A stretch of DNA of 25,578 bases from CAZAGT01 sp964484515 (lineage in GTDB: Bacteria; Desulfobacterota; DSM-4660; Desulfatiglandales; HGW-15), in contig CAZAGT010000026.1 of assembly GCA_964484515.1 (NCBI GenBank), positions 1 through 25,578 on the forward strand, given 5' to 3'. The position numbers were made by a program, and so were the translations under genes. Shown piece by piece: positions 1-8,704 of the stretch (position 1 is its first letter; each line of letters begins with the position of its first letter). The notes under the pieces are model-generated. The model ran no database searches. It had not been told where the DNA came from and worked only from the letters and a program-made list of their open reading frames with translations.

Positions 1-680
1 TTCAAGGCATTCTGTCTTTTTACGATGATCGGGAACTTGCCCGTCTCCTCGTAAACCAGGAGCTGTTCGGGCGGGCGGATATCCCGCTCCGTGAATGGGC
101 TGTGTTCCAGGAGCTGTCCATGCTCATTACGGTATCTGGCCGGGGTTCTGACATAACCGCGGCTTTCCATGATAAAGAAGATCTGCTCTCCTTCCGCAAG
201 CCTGTAGCGATGGATGATACCTCGGGGTATGACGATGTAGTCTCCCTTACGGAATGGAATTTCGCCGAACTGAGACTCGAAGACGCCGCCGCCCTCGGTG
301 ACAAAGATGATCTCATCGCCTTGGCCGTTGCGGTAGAACATACTGTCCGTACCCTTGGGCCTGGCAATCGACAGGGCTACATCGCGGTTAAACAGGAGGG
401 GGGTGCGGTCAATCGCGGGGTTGCTTCCGACTGCGGGAAGCCGGTGGGTTCGCAGATGCCGAAGGCGCAGCGCAGGAGCGGGTTCCGGCTCCCAAACGGT
501 ATCCTTGATCTTCTCGATCTCAGTCACGGTGGTCGGCCGACGGATCGTGTAAAGGAGGGACTTGATACCGCTGAAGCCGATATTTCCCATTAGGTGTTCA
601 TAATAGATGCCGCCGTCCTCCTTGCGAAAGACCGTGTGCCGCTTGCGAGGGATCTTGCCCAACTTGTGGTAAATTGGCAT
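1..680 (-). CDS. hmgA: Homogentisate 1,2-dioxygenase, 3' part cut by window edge
   Basis: This frame is open from an ATG at 680 down to base 1 with no stop, giving about 226 codons of the N-terminal and central part. The enzyme opens the homogentisate ring to maleylacetoacetate with O2 and Fe(II), in the cytoplasm. Recognisable segments include the start MPIYHKLGKIPRKRH, then HLMGNIGFSGIKSLLY, and a cupin stretch with GDEIIFVTEGGG and GDYIVIPRGIIHRY. These match the compact bacterial homogentisate dioxygenase family. The C-terminal half, which holds the Fe ligands in this family, lies outside the window, so catalytic residues cannot be checked. A GGGAGG-type ribosome site lies just upstream of the ATG. 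It lies downstream of hppD on the same strand, and the two catalyse consecutive steps of tyrosine breakdown. A palindromic repeat sits in the 301-base gap between them, so co-transcription is plausible but not shown. Confidence 0.88.
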   Translation of the reverse strand, partial: MPIYHKLGKIPRKRHTVFRKEDGGIYYEHLMGNIGFSGIKSLLYTIRRPTTVTEIEKIKDTVWEPEPAPALRLRHLRTHRLPAVGSNPAIDRTPLLFNRDVALSIARPKGTDSMFYRNGQGDEIIFVTEGGGVFESQFGEIPFRKGDYIVIPRGIIHRYRLAEGEQIFFIMESRGYVRTPARYRNEHGQLLEHSPFTERDIRPPEQLLVYEETGKFPIIVKRQNAL

Positions 681-824
681 CTCCGAGTACCTCCCTATCA
701 TCCAAGCAACCGAGATCCAGCGGTTGATCTCGGAGTTGTGTTTCGGAGCCACTGATGAAATCGACCTGTTACTTCGACAGCGTTCTCCGACCGTTTATTA
801 GAAGGCCCGTCAAAAAGTCTGTAT

Positions 825-987
825 CTCTGAGGCTGCCGGAAAATGCCCAGATGCAAGGCTTCCGAAACCGGGGACCTGACCCGAAGGGGTGGGGTCTGAG
901 CCAAGCGAAGCGATGGTAAAGAAATCCTGAGGAATGAGGCGTACCAAGAAGCACGCCGCAGATGGGCGTTTTCCGTCAGCCTCAGAG
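825..987. repeat. Long imperfect palindromic element, copy 1
   Basis: The ends form an inverted repeat: 825-853 pairs with 959-987 at 25 of 29 positions. Inside is a shorter hairpin, GGCGTAC (938-944) facing GCACGCC (951-957). A second copy lies at 10235-10364 and shares the arms, a CAGATGCAAGGCTTC block and the GAGGCGTACC block. The right arm overlaps the hppD stop codon (982-984), so the element abuts the 3' end of that gene and could end or protect its transcript. No transposase or ORF is inside. It looks like a non-autonomous, MITE- or REP-like element. The rest of the 681-981 gap shows nothing else I can name. Confidence 0.8.
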
Positions 988-2067
988 GTTACCCCGGCGC
1001 GCTTGCTCTCGCTCAATGGCCTCAAAGAGCGCCTTGAAATTCCCTTTACCAAAACTTTCCGAGCCCTTTCGCTGGATTACTTCATAAAATAGGGTCGGTC
1101 GATCCTCGACCGGCCGGGTAAAGATCTGCAGCAGATACCCCTTCTCGTCACGATCAACGAGGATGTGGTGTTCGCGGATCTTCTCCCGGTCTTCCTCGAT
1201 CTCACCAACCCGGTCCCAGATGGTCTCGTAGTAGGCTTCCGGGACATCAAGAAACTCCAGTCCTAGCTTTCGCAAGTGAGCAACCGACTTGATGATGTCG
1301 TTGGTAGACAAGGCCACATGCTGCACGCCGGGAAGGACATGGAAGTCGATATACTCCTGGATCTGGCTCTTGCGTCGTGCGGGTGCGGGTTCGTTGATGG
1401 GAAGCAGAATGACTTTGTCTGGGCTGGCCACCACTTTGCTGCGCAGGGCACTGAATTCCGTCGAGATGTCCTTGTCATCGTATGAGACAAACTGGTGGAA
1501 TCCAAACACCTTGATGTACCAGTCCGCCCAACGGTCCATCTGCCGGTCCTCGACGTTCCCGACCACGTGGTCGATTCTCAATAGGCCGGCGTTCGGACCC
1601 TTTTTCTCGTCTTCCGCAAAACCGGGCAAAAATGGGCCGTCGTAGTTCTTCGTGGAGACGAACGTGTGGATAGTGTCTCCATACGTTTGGACGGCCGCCT
1701 TACGCACCGTCCCGTGGTCGTCGGATAGATCGTGGGGTTCCACCGCCGACTCCGCACCTCGTTCGATCACCTCCTGGTAGACGGCGTCGCTGTCCTCCAC
1801 CTCAAAAGCGATGTCCTTGACGCTGTCACTGTGTAAGGTGAGGAACACGTTCATCCTATCCTCATGGTGAAGAGGACTGGTCAGGACCAGATCGATATCC
1901 CCTTGCCTCAGGGCATAGGAGGCACGGTCACGACAGCCTGTCTCAGGCCCCAGATAGGCGATCTGATCAAACCCCATGGCGTTTCGGTAGTAATAGGCTG
2001 CCTGGCGGGCGTTGCCGACGATCAGTTCGAGATGATGGATTCGCTTGATCGGAATGGAGGTAGACAT
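982..2067 (-). CDS. hppD: 4-hydroxyphenylpyruvate dioxygenase
   Basis: The enzyme converts 4-hydroxyphenylpyruvate to homogentisate using O2 and Fe(II), the second step of aerobic tyrosine catabolism. The 361-residue length is normal for the family. It has two vicinal-oxygen-chelate domains: an N-terminal one starting near KRIHHLELIVGN, and a C-terminal catalytic one with the 2-His-1-carboxylate set. The ligands are H167 (LLRIDHVVGNV), H250 (PGVQHVALSTNDI) and E329 (LFYEVIQR). The C-terminal gating helix (SFGKGNFKALFEAIEREQ) is intact. The ATG at 2067 is preceded by a near-perfect AGGAGGAG site, which fixes the start. The gene is divergent from the Fe-dependent alcohol dehydrogenase and upstream of hmgA, the next enzyme in the pathway. 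An oxygen-requiring enzyme is unexpected beside oxygen-sensitive Hdr enzymes but looks fully intact. Confidence 0.96.
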   Translation of the reverse strand: MSTSIPIKRIHHLELIVGNARQAAYYYRNAMGFDQIAYLGPETGCRDRASYALRQGDIDLVLTSPLHHEDRMNVFLTLHSDSVKDIAFEVEDSDAVYQEVIERGAESAVEPHDLSDDHGTVRKAAVQTYGDTIHTFVSTKNYDGPFLPGFAEDEKKGPNAGLLRIDHVVGNVEDRQMDRWADWYIKVFGFHQFVSYDDKDISTEFSALRSKVVASPDKVILLPINEPAPARRKSQIQEYIDFHVLPGVQHVALSTNDIIKSVAHLRKLGLEFLDVPEAYYETIWDRVGEIEEDREKIREHHILVDRDEKGYLLQIFTRPVEDRPTLFYEVIQRKGSESFGKGNFKALFEAIEREQARRGNL

Positions 2068-2073
2068 GATCTG

Positions 2074-2081
2074 CTCCTCCT
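2074..2081 (-). promoter_or_regulatory. Strong ribosome binding site of hppD
   Basis: The minus strand reads AGGAGGAG six bases before the ATG at 2067. It is the strongest Shine-Dalgarno sequence I noticed in the window and supports the chosen start. Confidence 0.8.
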
Positions 2082-2111
2082 GAAATGAGATAGACGCAGC
2101 TCTTAATAAGC

Positions 2112-2140
2112 AATCTATATCAACTCTTTTTGCCCATCAA
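2112..2140 (-). promoter_or_regulatory. Possible sigma70-type promoter of hppD
   Basis: On the minus strand TTGATG (2140-2135) is followed after 17 bases by TAGATT (2117-2112). Each box matches its consensus at 4 of 6 positions. The stretch is AT-rich compared with its surroundings and lies about 45 bases before the hppD start. The boxes are imperfect, so this is a prediction only. Confidence 0.35.
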
Positions 2141-2288
2141 CTTCAATTTGATCCGCCTCTTGTGATGACCGGCAGTCGATTGGAGCCGTGAAGGGGTGGT
2201 CTGGAAAATAGGCCTTGCAGCTGAGCGAGCGCTTGTGTGATATAGAGAATGGAAACGGAAGCCCCCCAGATTCAACAAGGAGTTGAAC

Positions 2289-3569
2289 ATGGATACCGAT
2301 TATGCCTTTGAGATGGCGACCGCCAATATACGGTTCGGCCCTGGCTCGACCCGCGAGGTCGGAATGGACGTCGCGGAGCTGGGCCTGAAACGGGTCATGG
2401 TCATGACGGATGCGAACATGATCGAGACGGCGGCGGTGCAGACGGTCCTGGAGTCCCTCGACCGCCAGAAGATCGCCTACGCCCTGTACACGGAGGTTCG
2501 AGTCGAACCGACCGATTCCTCTTTGAAAAGGGCGATCGAGTTTGCCACGTCCGAGCCGTTCGATGGGTTTGTGGCCGTGGGTGGCGGATCCACCTTGGAT
2601 ACGGCCAAGGCGGCCAATCTGTATTCGACTTATCCCCCCGAAGATCTCCTAGATTATGTCAACCCCCCTATCGGTAAAGGGATTCCCATTCCGGGAACAC
2701 TGAAGCCCCTCTTTGCGATCCCGACGACGGCCGGAACCGGCAGTGAAACGACCGGTGTCGTGATTTTTGATTTTGAAGAAATGCATGCCAAGACCGGGAT
2801 TGCCGACCGGCGTCTGAAGCCGACGTTGGGTATTATCGACCCGGACAACACCAAGAGTATGCCCCCCATGGTGATTGCCTGCACCGGCCTGGATATTCTC
2901 ACGCACGCGGTTGAATCCTATACGGCACTGCCGTACAACCAGCGCCCACGACCTGAAAGGCCGATCCTGCGGCCGGCCTACCAAGGGTCAAACCCCATTA
3001 GTGACATCTGGGCCCTCCAAGCCCTGAGGATGGTCTCGGAGCATCTCATCCGTGCCTTCGAAGACCCCGCTGATGACGAGGCTCGTGCCCAAATGATGCT
3101 TGCTGCTTCTTTTGCCGGAATCGGTTTTGGAAGTGCCGGGCTGACCCTGCCCCATGGGATGTCCTATCCGGTGTCAGGCATGGTGAAGGACTACCGACCC
3201 GAGGGGTACAACGTCGACCAACCACTGATTCCCCATGGCATGGCCGTCGTCTTGAACGCGCCGGCGGCCTTCCGGTATACGGCGGGTGGTTGCCCCGAAA
3301 GACACCTTGCGACCGCGACCGCTCTGAGGGCGAAAACGGCAGACGCAAGGCTCGAGGATGCCGGCAAGATACTCGCAGACCGAGTCGTCTACTTTATGCG
3401 GCGTCTCAACATCCCTAACGGGCTGGGTGCCGTGGGTTACGGCCCGGAAGACATCCCCGGATTGGTGGAAGGAACCCTGCCCCAGCATCGGGTGGTCAAA
3501 CTCTCACCACGGCCGGCAAGCGCCGAAGACCTGGCGCAGATATTCGAAGATGCGATGTCTTATTGGTAG
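2289..3569 (+). CDS. Iron-dependent alcohol dehydrogenase, hydroxyacid-oxoacid transhydrogenase (ADHFE1) type
   Basis: This is a group III (iron-activated) alcohol dehydrogenase of 426 residues. The closest recognisable subtype is hydroxyacid-oxoacid transhydrogenase, which reversibly couples oxidation of a hydroxy acid such as 4-hydroxybutyrate to reduction of 2-oxoglutarate. Visible features are the nucleotide-binding VGGGSTLDTAKAAN (about 97-110), the TTAGTGSETTG segment (146-156), and the likely metal ligands D202, H206, H289 and H316. The block RPAYQGSNPISDIWA is typical of the ADHFE1 subgroup. The frame also opens at a TTG six bases earlier (2283), but AAGGAG at 2277-2282 is correctly spaced only for the ATG at 2289. 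It is transcribed away from hppD. The real substrate is not determined by sequence. Confidence 0.85.
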   Translation: MDTDYAFEMATANIRFGPGSTREVGMDVAELGLKRVMVMTDANMIETAAVQTVLESLDRQKIAYALYTEVRVEPTDSSLKRAIEFATSEPFDGFVAVGGGSTLDTAKAANLYSTYPPEDLLDYVNPPIGKGIPIPGTLKPLFAIPTTAGTGSETTGVVIFDFEEMHAKTGIADRRLKPTLGIIDPDNTKSMPPMVIACTGLDILTHAVESYTALPYNQRPRPERPILRPAYQGSNPISDIWALQALRMVSEHLIRAFEDPADDEARAQMMLAASFAGIGFGSAGLTLPHGMSYPVSGMVKDYRPEGYNVDQPLIPHGMAVVLNAPAAFRYTAGGCPERHLATATALRAKTADARLEDAGKILADRVVYFMRRLNIPNGLGAVGYGPEDIPGLVEGTLPQHRVVKLSPRPASAEDLAQIFEDAMSYW

Positions 3570-3664
3570 AGGGAAATGGGAAAAAAGGGGGGTCAGATGT
3601 CGGGTGTCAGGGCTCCGCAAAAACCTTTTTTGTCCTCGATCCTCGTGCCTCGCTCCTCGAACCT

Positions 3665-6583
3665 TTACATGACTTTCAGAACGTTAAGCCACCCGGGGTG
3701 CTTCTCCAAGGCTTCCTGAATGGACTTCTCGGAACCGAGGACTTTCACGAGGCCCTTTTTGCTCGCGGCCTCCAGAAGATGTCCAAAGGCCTTAAAATCC
3801 TCCCTGGTCGTTCCCAGGACCTCGTCACGCATCCGCTGCCGTTCCTCATCCGTCTCCCCTGAGAGATAGCGCAACATCGATGTGTACCCCTTGGCATCCG
3901 GCAAACGGTACTGGTCAATATCGCCAATCGCACCGATGATGCCCTTGGTCAGCTCGTCTGGGGTCAGGTCCAGGTCGGCGAGGAATTGCGCCGACTGATC
4001 GAACCCCTCAAGTGTTTGAGAGAGATTTGGGTCCCTGTAAGAGACGAAGGTCACCACCCCCGTCAGCCGATCAAAAAGACAAAAGGCGCCGTAGGCACCT
4101 CCTTGCATCCGAATCCGCTCCCACAGCCATGCGTTCCGAAGGTAACGGGCCACCACGTGAGCAGATCCGTGGAACTGATAGCCCAGGTCGTAGATGTTCA
4201 TCCCCTTCCCGACGTAATTCACCTGCGACGGAATCGTAAGGCCCTCGAACTCGGTGGGTCTTAGCGGGTCCCAGTCCACTATCTCCAAAGACTCGTCCGG
4301 CATCGCGTCAAGGAATTCATGGACTTGAGGCTCAAACCGTGACCATCCCCCCTCGTCCACGGTGACGTTGAGGAGCATCGCCCGACGGTTCACGAGGATT
4401 CTGCGCACCTCTTCCAGATCGCTGAGGACCTTGGGCCATTCCTTCTCGATCCTCTCAACCAATTCCCTTAAAAAGAAGAGGTAACTGACGCCCTTCAACT
4501 GCTCGGCGGCCCAGTCGGCCTCGCTGAAGTGGGATCGCAAGCGGATATTGACAATCTGATGCCCGCTCGGAACGAGGGATTGCTCTTGTCTTGCCTTGGC
4601 CTCCAGGACGATTTGTCGAAAACGGCTTTGGTCATCGAGACGGACCGTGAGAAGGACGTCCCGGATAATGCTCATGAGCTCCTGGGTCTGGGCCTGCATC
4701 GCCTTTCCCCGCAAGAAGAGCCAAACGGCGCCGGTGCCGCGCTGCTTGACAAAGGACGTGAAAAATGTCGGATGAATGCCCCCGGTCTTACGGCTTATCC
4801 GCTGGGAAAGCGTCACAAAGTCTTCTGTCTCCGTGCCCATCTCGAGGAGGGCCCTCCCGAAGATGGGGATATAGGAGAGATACTGCTGGGGTAAAGCGTG
4901 AAGATTGAATCCCAGATCCAAATAGGCGATGCCGTTCGTGAAGAGGTCATGAAAGAGAAGATCCGTCCCGTCTCTGCCAGTGAGTGCCAACGGGATTTCT
5001 TGGTTCTGCTTGTCCACGTCCCCGAGTTTGAGGGTCGGTATGGTCTTCAAGGCTTCAGGAGAATCGGGAGTCTCCTGGAGCTCTCTGAGCTTTTTGGCTG
5101 TGCGCCTGATTTCATCCAGCTCCTCCCGCCCCATCGCTGCCCGTTTCCGGCCCAGCCGCTCTCCTTCGTCCTTCGCCTCTTTTTCCGCCAGCTCAGGATC
5201 GGCCTTCAAAAGGAGCGTGACGCGATGGGGATTCTTGAGGAGATATCGATCGATAAGGTTCTCGAAGTAGGTCCTCTCGGTTGAAACCTGCTGCTTGACA
5301 GCAGCTAGCGGGCCCTCAAAGGCGACCAGGGCCAAGGGATCGCCCTCATAAAGCCAGGTAGTCAGCGAACGCAACATGATCACCAGACCACGTGGGTAGC
5401 CTCCGGTGTTGTTTTCCCGCATCGCGAACTCAATGGTATTCAAGGCGGCCTCAACAGTCCGGGGATCGATCCCCTTCTGCACGAGACCCTCGAGAGTTTG
5501 CACAACGAGCTGCTCGACCTTCTCAGCGTCGCCCGGATTGATCCCTTTGAGGCCGGTCGAAAAATACATCTGGCGCAGCTCGGTCCCTATCCCCGCTCCG
5601 CAGATATCCTCGCCGAAGCCTGAATCGATGAGGGCCTTACGGAGGGGAGAGCCCGGCATGCCGAGCAGGATGTAATCCAGCATCTGGAAGGCCATGTTCA
5701 GTTCCCGGTCCGTGGTTTGCGGGAGCAGCCAGTTGACGGTGAGCATGCCGCGCGCGGTCCGTTCACCTCCTTCGCCGGCTGCATAATACCGGGTGACATG
5801 GCTCGGTCGTTCAAACGGCGCCTGGATTGGAATCCCCGACTCGACTTCCACCTCCTCGAAATCCTTGAGATAGTCGTCCACGAGTTCAAGGCGTCTATCC
5901 GGATCGTCATCACCGTAGAAGAAGATGCGGGCGTTCGAGGGATGATAATAGAGGCGGTGAAAGGCCTGGAACTGCTCAAAGGTGAGATCGGGGATGTGTC
6001 TGGGATCACCACCCGAATCGAGTCCATAGGTATTGTCAGGGAAAAGGGATTGCTGCGAATACTCATAGAGAAGCGAATCGGGCGATGAGTAGGCGCCCTT
6101 CATTTCGCTAAAGACGATTCCCCTGTAGGTCAGATTGTCTTCCGGTTCTTCCAGCTCGAAATGCCAGCCTTCCTGCTGGAGGACAAAGGGCGTTAGGCGG
6201 GGATAGAAGACCGCGTCAAGATAGACATCGATGAGGTTGTAGAAATCCTGTACGTTCTGGCTGGCCACCGGATAGCAGGTCTTATCCGGATAGGTCATGG
6301 CATTCAGGAAGGTCTGGAGAGAGCCCTTGAGGAGTTCCACGAAGGGCTCCTTGAGGGGGTATTTGCGCGAACCGCACAGCACCGAATGCTCAAGAATGTG
6401 TGGGACCCCGGTCGAGTCTTTAGGGGGCGTCCTGAAGGTGACACCGAAGACCTTGTTCTCGTCGTCGTTGATCAGCGACAACAACTCCGCCTTGGTCCTG
6501 AGATGTTTATAGGTCCGCGCGATAGTCTTCAGCTCAGGGACATCTTGTTCGCGAATCATTTCAAAGCCTTGAATGCTTGCCAT
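3665..6583 (-). CDS. M16C family zinc metallopeptidase (presequence-protease-like)
   Basis: This 972-residue protein matches the PreP/falcilysin-like M16C subfamily, single-chain peptidases that clip unstructured peptides inside a closed chamber. The inverted zinc motif HxxEH is intact: H62, E65 and H66 in GVPHILEHSVLCGS, with the third ligand E160 in GIVFSEMKGAYSSPD. The C-terminal half keeps the pair of residues used for substrate contact in this family (SYRDPNL). No signal peptide is evident, so the protein is probably cytoplasmic, where it would degrade short peptides. The ATG at 6583 follows a GGGAGGGG ribosome site. It is convergent with the dehydrogenase at 2289-3569, separated by 95 bases rich in CCTCG units, and divergent from tctC. 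No functional link to either neighbour is evident. Confidence 0.92.
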   Translation of the reverse strand: MASIQGFEMIREQDVPELKTIARTYKHLRTKAELLSLINDDENKVFGVTFRTPPKDSTGVPHILEHSVLCGSRKYPLKEPFVELLKGSLQTFLNAMTYPDKTCYPVASQNVQDFYNLIDVYLDAVFYPRLTPFVLQQEGWHFELEEPEDNLTYRGIVFSEMKGAYSSPDSLLYEYSQQSLFPDNTYGLDSGGDPRHIPDLTFEQFQAFHRLYYHPSNARIFFYGDDDPDRRLELVDDYLKDFEEVEVESGIPIQAPFERPSHVTRYYAAGEGGERTARGMLTVNWLLPQTTDRELNMAFQMLDYILLGMPGSPLRKALIDSGFGEDICGAGIGTELRQMYFSTGLKGINPGDAEKVEQLVVQTLEGLVQKGIDPRTVEAALNTIEFAMRENNTGGYPRGLVIMLRSLTTWLYEGDPLALVAFEGPLAAVKQQVSTERTYFENLIDRYLLKNPHRVTLLLKADPELAEKEAKDEGERLGRKRAAMGREELDEIRRTAKKLRELQETPDSPEALKTIPTLKLGDVDKQNQEIPLALTGRDGTDLLFHDLFTNGIAYLDLGFNLHALPQQYLSYIPIFGRALLEMGTETEDFVTLSQRISRKTGGIHPTFFTSFVKQRGTGAVWLFLRGKAMQAQTQELMSIIRDVLLTVRLDDQSRFRQIVLEAKARQEQSLVPSGHQIVNIRLRSHFSEADWAAEQLKGVSYLFFLRELVERIEKEWPKVLSDLEEVRRILVNRRAMLLNVTVDEGGWSRFEPQVHEFLDAMPDESLEIVDWDPLRPTEFEGLTIPSQVNYVGKGMNIYDLGYQFHGSAHVVARYLRNAWLWERIRMQGGAYGAFCLFDRLTGVVTFVSYRDPNLSQTLEGFDQSAQFLADLDLTPDELTKGIIGAIGDIDQYRLPDAKGYTSMLRYLSGETDEERQRMRDEVLGTTREDFKAFGHLLEAASKKGLVKVLGSEKSIQEALEKHPGWLNVLKVM

Positions 6584-6738
6584 CTACCCCTCCCTTGGAT
6601 CAGGCCATGAAGATACCCGGGACCAGTCCCCAGGGCTCTTCTCAAAATCCATGCGCCTTATAACACCCAGGCCCTCTATCTTCAAGCCGCAGCGTCTGGG
6701 CCACCGAGCTTATGGTCCAGGGACTCGGAGGATTGAGT

Positions 6739-6768
6739 TTGACCGGCACCTCTTAAATCTGATAGGTT
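6739..6768 (+). promoter_or_regulatory. Possible promoter of tctC
   Basis: TTGACC (6739-6744, 5 of 6 to the -35 consensus) is followed after 18 bases by TAGGTT (6763-6768), a weak -10. It lies about 55 bases before the tctC start, in the 239-base gap shared with the divergent peptidase gene. Confidence 0.3.
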
Positions 6769-6822
6769 CGCTCCACAACTATTCAGGTATGCTGACTAAA
6801 CCCTAACTCCAGGGAGGCCCCT

Positions 6823-7797
6823 ATGAAATCGAAGACAATCGTTGCGCTTCTCCTGTGCGTTTCCTTGATGATGAGCCTGGGACCATCCAAGTCCTTGGCG
6901 GCAAAGTATCCCCGGCGACCCATTACGCTGATCTGCCCCTGGGGCGCGGGCGGTGGGACCGACGCCGTCTCTCGTATCCTCGCCACCCTGCTCAAACGGG
7001 AACTTGGAGTCCCGGTGAACGTCGTCAACCGTACCGGCGGGAGCGGCGCGGTGGGCCACACCGTGATGGCGACGGCCCGGCCGAACGGGTACACCCTCGG
7101 GATGGCAACGTTGGAACTTACCATGATGCACTGGATGGGCTTGACCAAGGTCACCTACCGGGACGTCACACCGGTTGCCATGGTCAATATCGACCCGGCC
7201 GCCATCAACGTACGGACTGACGCCGACTGGAAGACCTACCGGGAGCTGGTCGAGTACGTCAGAGGGAATCCGGGGAAGCTCCTGTGTTCGGGCACGGGCC
7301 AGGGAGGCAGCTGGCACCTGGCCATGGCGGGGTGGCTCAAGGCCGAGGGGCTGGATCCCAAAGCGATCAAGTGGATTCCCAGTAAAGGCGCAGCGCCGGC
7401 CCTCCAGGACCTCATGGCGGGTGGGATCGATCTGAGCACCTGCTCCCTCCCCGAGGCGGCCACGCTGATCGAGGCGGACAAGGTCCGACCTTTGGCCGTC
7501 ATGGCTGAGGAACGGGACCCAAAATTCCCCGATGTCCCCACGCTCAAGGAGATGGGTGTTGAATGGACCTGCGCCGCCTGGCGGGGCGTCGTGGCACCTA
7601 AGGGGACGTCCCCTGACATCGTGGCCGTCCTTGAAAAGGCCCTTGCAAAGATCGTCAAGAGTGCGGACTTCGTCAAATTCATGGAGAACCGTGGTTATGG
7701 TATCTCCTGGTTGGATTCCAAGGCCTTTGCCAAAAAAATCGCCGAGTCCGACCGGGATAACGGCCTGATCATGAAGGCCGCCGGAATCGTCCGCTAG
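6823..7797 (+). CDS. tctC: Tripartite tricarboxylate transporter substrate-binding protein (TctC/Bug family)
   Basis: This is a periplasmic solute receptor of 324 residues that captures an organic acid, often a carboxylate, and delivers it to the TctA/TctB membrane permease. It begins with a clear Sec signal peptide (MKSKTIVALLLCVSLMMSLG...SLA, cleavage near residue 27). The mature start YPRRPITLICPWGAGGGTD carries the ligand-binding P1 loop typical of Bug proteins, and GDVPT-like FPDVPTLKEMG is near the end. The ATG has AGGGAGG at 6811-6817. A Rho-independent terminator follows at 7815-7837, so tctC can be made alone and in excess over the permease genes, as is usual for binding proteins. 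The ligand cannot be read from sequence; nearby aromatic and acyl-CoA genes hint at carboxylates but do not prove it. Confidence 0.93.
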   Translation: MKSKTIVALLLCVSLMMSLGPSKSLAAKYPRRPITLICPWGAGGGTDAVSRILATLLKRELGVPVNVVNRTGGSGAVGHTVMATARPNGYTLGMATLELTMMHWMGLTKVTYRDVTPVAMVNIDPAAINVRTDADWKTYRELVEYVRGNPGKLLCSGTGQGGSWHLAMAGWLKAEGLDPKAIKWIPSKGAAPALQDLMAGGIDLSTCSLPEAATLIEADKVRPLAVMAEERDPKFPDVPTLKEMGVEWTCAAWRGVVAPKGTSPDIVAVLEKALAKIVKSADFVKFMENRGYGISWLDSKAFAKKIAESDRDNGLIMKAAGIVR

Positions 7798-8240
7798 GTC
7801 ATATCGAGTTTTGTAAACGGAGCCGTTCCGTTTTTTTGGAGCTCGTTGACGCGTAATGCTGGTTGGGCTGCTGCAATAGTCTAATGCGACCCTTCGTTCG
7901 CAACCACATTCTCCCCGTGGCCCTCCCGGAGGATGATCTCTTACGACCGGCAACCACTTACTCCGCGCTCCGTAGAACGGCGCCAAATAGCCATAGGGCT
8001 CCGACTCGACGTGAGCTCGTCGACACGTCTCCGGTGGTAGCGCGCTAGGAGGCTGCGGTGAAAACCGCGATCTGCGCCTGTCTGCGGAGGCTATCAGGTC
8101 TGGGGCATTTTGGGCCGTTGAGGACCCAGCCGGTTGCGCGTTCTCCAAGACCACCCTCCGGGGGACCTGGAAACACCTTCGCACGTTACGGAGAGCTTCC
8201 AGGTAGAAATCTAGAGCGATATTTCCAGACAGAGCTACTC
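7798..8240 (+). other. 443-base gap between tctC and tctB
   Basis: After the terminator at 7815-7837 I see no convincing gene here. A long antisense frame runs through it but has shadow-like composition. A plus-strand frame upstream of tctB (8058-8240) has no membrane or family similarity and looks non-coding. No repeat seen elsewhere in the window and no clear promoter could be picked out, although tctBA needs one if the terminator is effective. Confidence 0.5.
7815..7837 (+). terminator. Rho-independent terminator after tctC
   Basis: A perfect 7-bp stem, AAACGGA (7815-7821) and TCCGTTT (7827-7833), closes a five-base loop and runs into a T tract to 7837. It starts 17 bases after the tctC stop. 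Confidence 0.75.
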
Positions 8241-8699
8241 ATGCGGATCAATGACGGAATCATCGGGATCGTTCTGATACTCTTTGGGGCAGCGGTCCTC
8301 TTTTATACTCGGGGATTCCCCAACCTCGAAGAGGGATACCCGGGGCCGGCCCTATTCCCTAATGTCCTGGCCGTGCTCTTCCTGATCGCGGGGCTGGTCC
8401 TCCTCATTCAGGGCATCCGCAGCAAGGCCCCCCTCATCAAGATCGACCATCAGACCTTCGGCGGCCGTGCCCTACTCAACATCCTGAGTGTCCTCGCCGC
8501 TGTTGTGGTTTACATCTTACTAGCCGAAACCATCGGGTTCCTGATCCTCTCCGTCGTGCTCCTCTCGCTTCTGATGATATGGCTCCGGGCAACGGCACTC
8601 TGGAGCGTGGTGATGGCTTGCGGTGTGACCCTGGGGATTTACCTGCTGTTCGCCAAGTTCCTCCTGGTGCCTTTGCCCTGGGGACTCTGGGGGTGGTAG
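8241..8699 (+). CDS. tctB: Tripartite tricarboxylate transporter small membrane subunit TctB
   Basis: This is the small four-helix permease subunit, 152 residues, the usual size for the family. Hydrophobic segments lie near residues 6-22, 40-60, 80-115 (two helices close together) and 120-145, with the family feature YPGPALFPNVLAV in the first half. The ATG at 8241 is chosen because the frame upstream (to 8058) encodes polar, non-conserved sequence unlike TctB, while MRINDGIIGIVLILFG is a normal TctB start. The ribosome site is weak. The stop lies five bases before the tctA start, so tctB and tctA are probably translationally coupled. Its role in transport is supportive and poorly defined even in characterised systems. 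Confidence 0.88.
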   Translation: MRINDGIIGIVLILFGAAVLFYTRGFPNLEEGYPGPALFPNVLAVLFLIAGLVLLIQGIRSKAPLIKIDHQTFGGRALLNILSVLAAVVVYILLAETIGFLILSVVLLSLLMIWLRATALWSVVMACGVTLGIYLLFAKFLLVPLPWGLWGW

Positions 8700-8704
8700 C
8701 TTAG

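Noticed and set aside
102..593. Plus-strand open frame at the left edge
   Set aside because: Antisense to the hmgA frame, which has strong family similarity and continues off the window.
3570..3664. CCTCG-rich spacer between convergent genes as a bidirectional terminator
   Set aside because: The AAAAACCTTTTTT stretch gives only a weak A-T stem, and the repeated CCTCG units do not form a clear hairpin.
6796..8184. 462-codon minus-strand open frame over tctC
   Set aside because: It is antisense to a clear Bug-family gene, rich in Arg, Pro and Gly with no recognisable domain, and arises from the GC-rich codon pattern of the plus strand.
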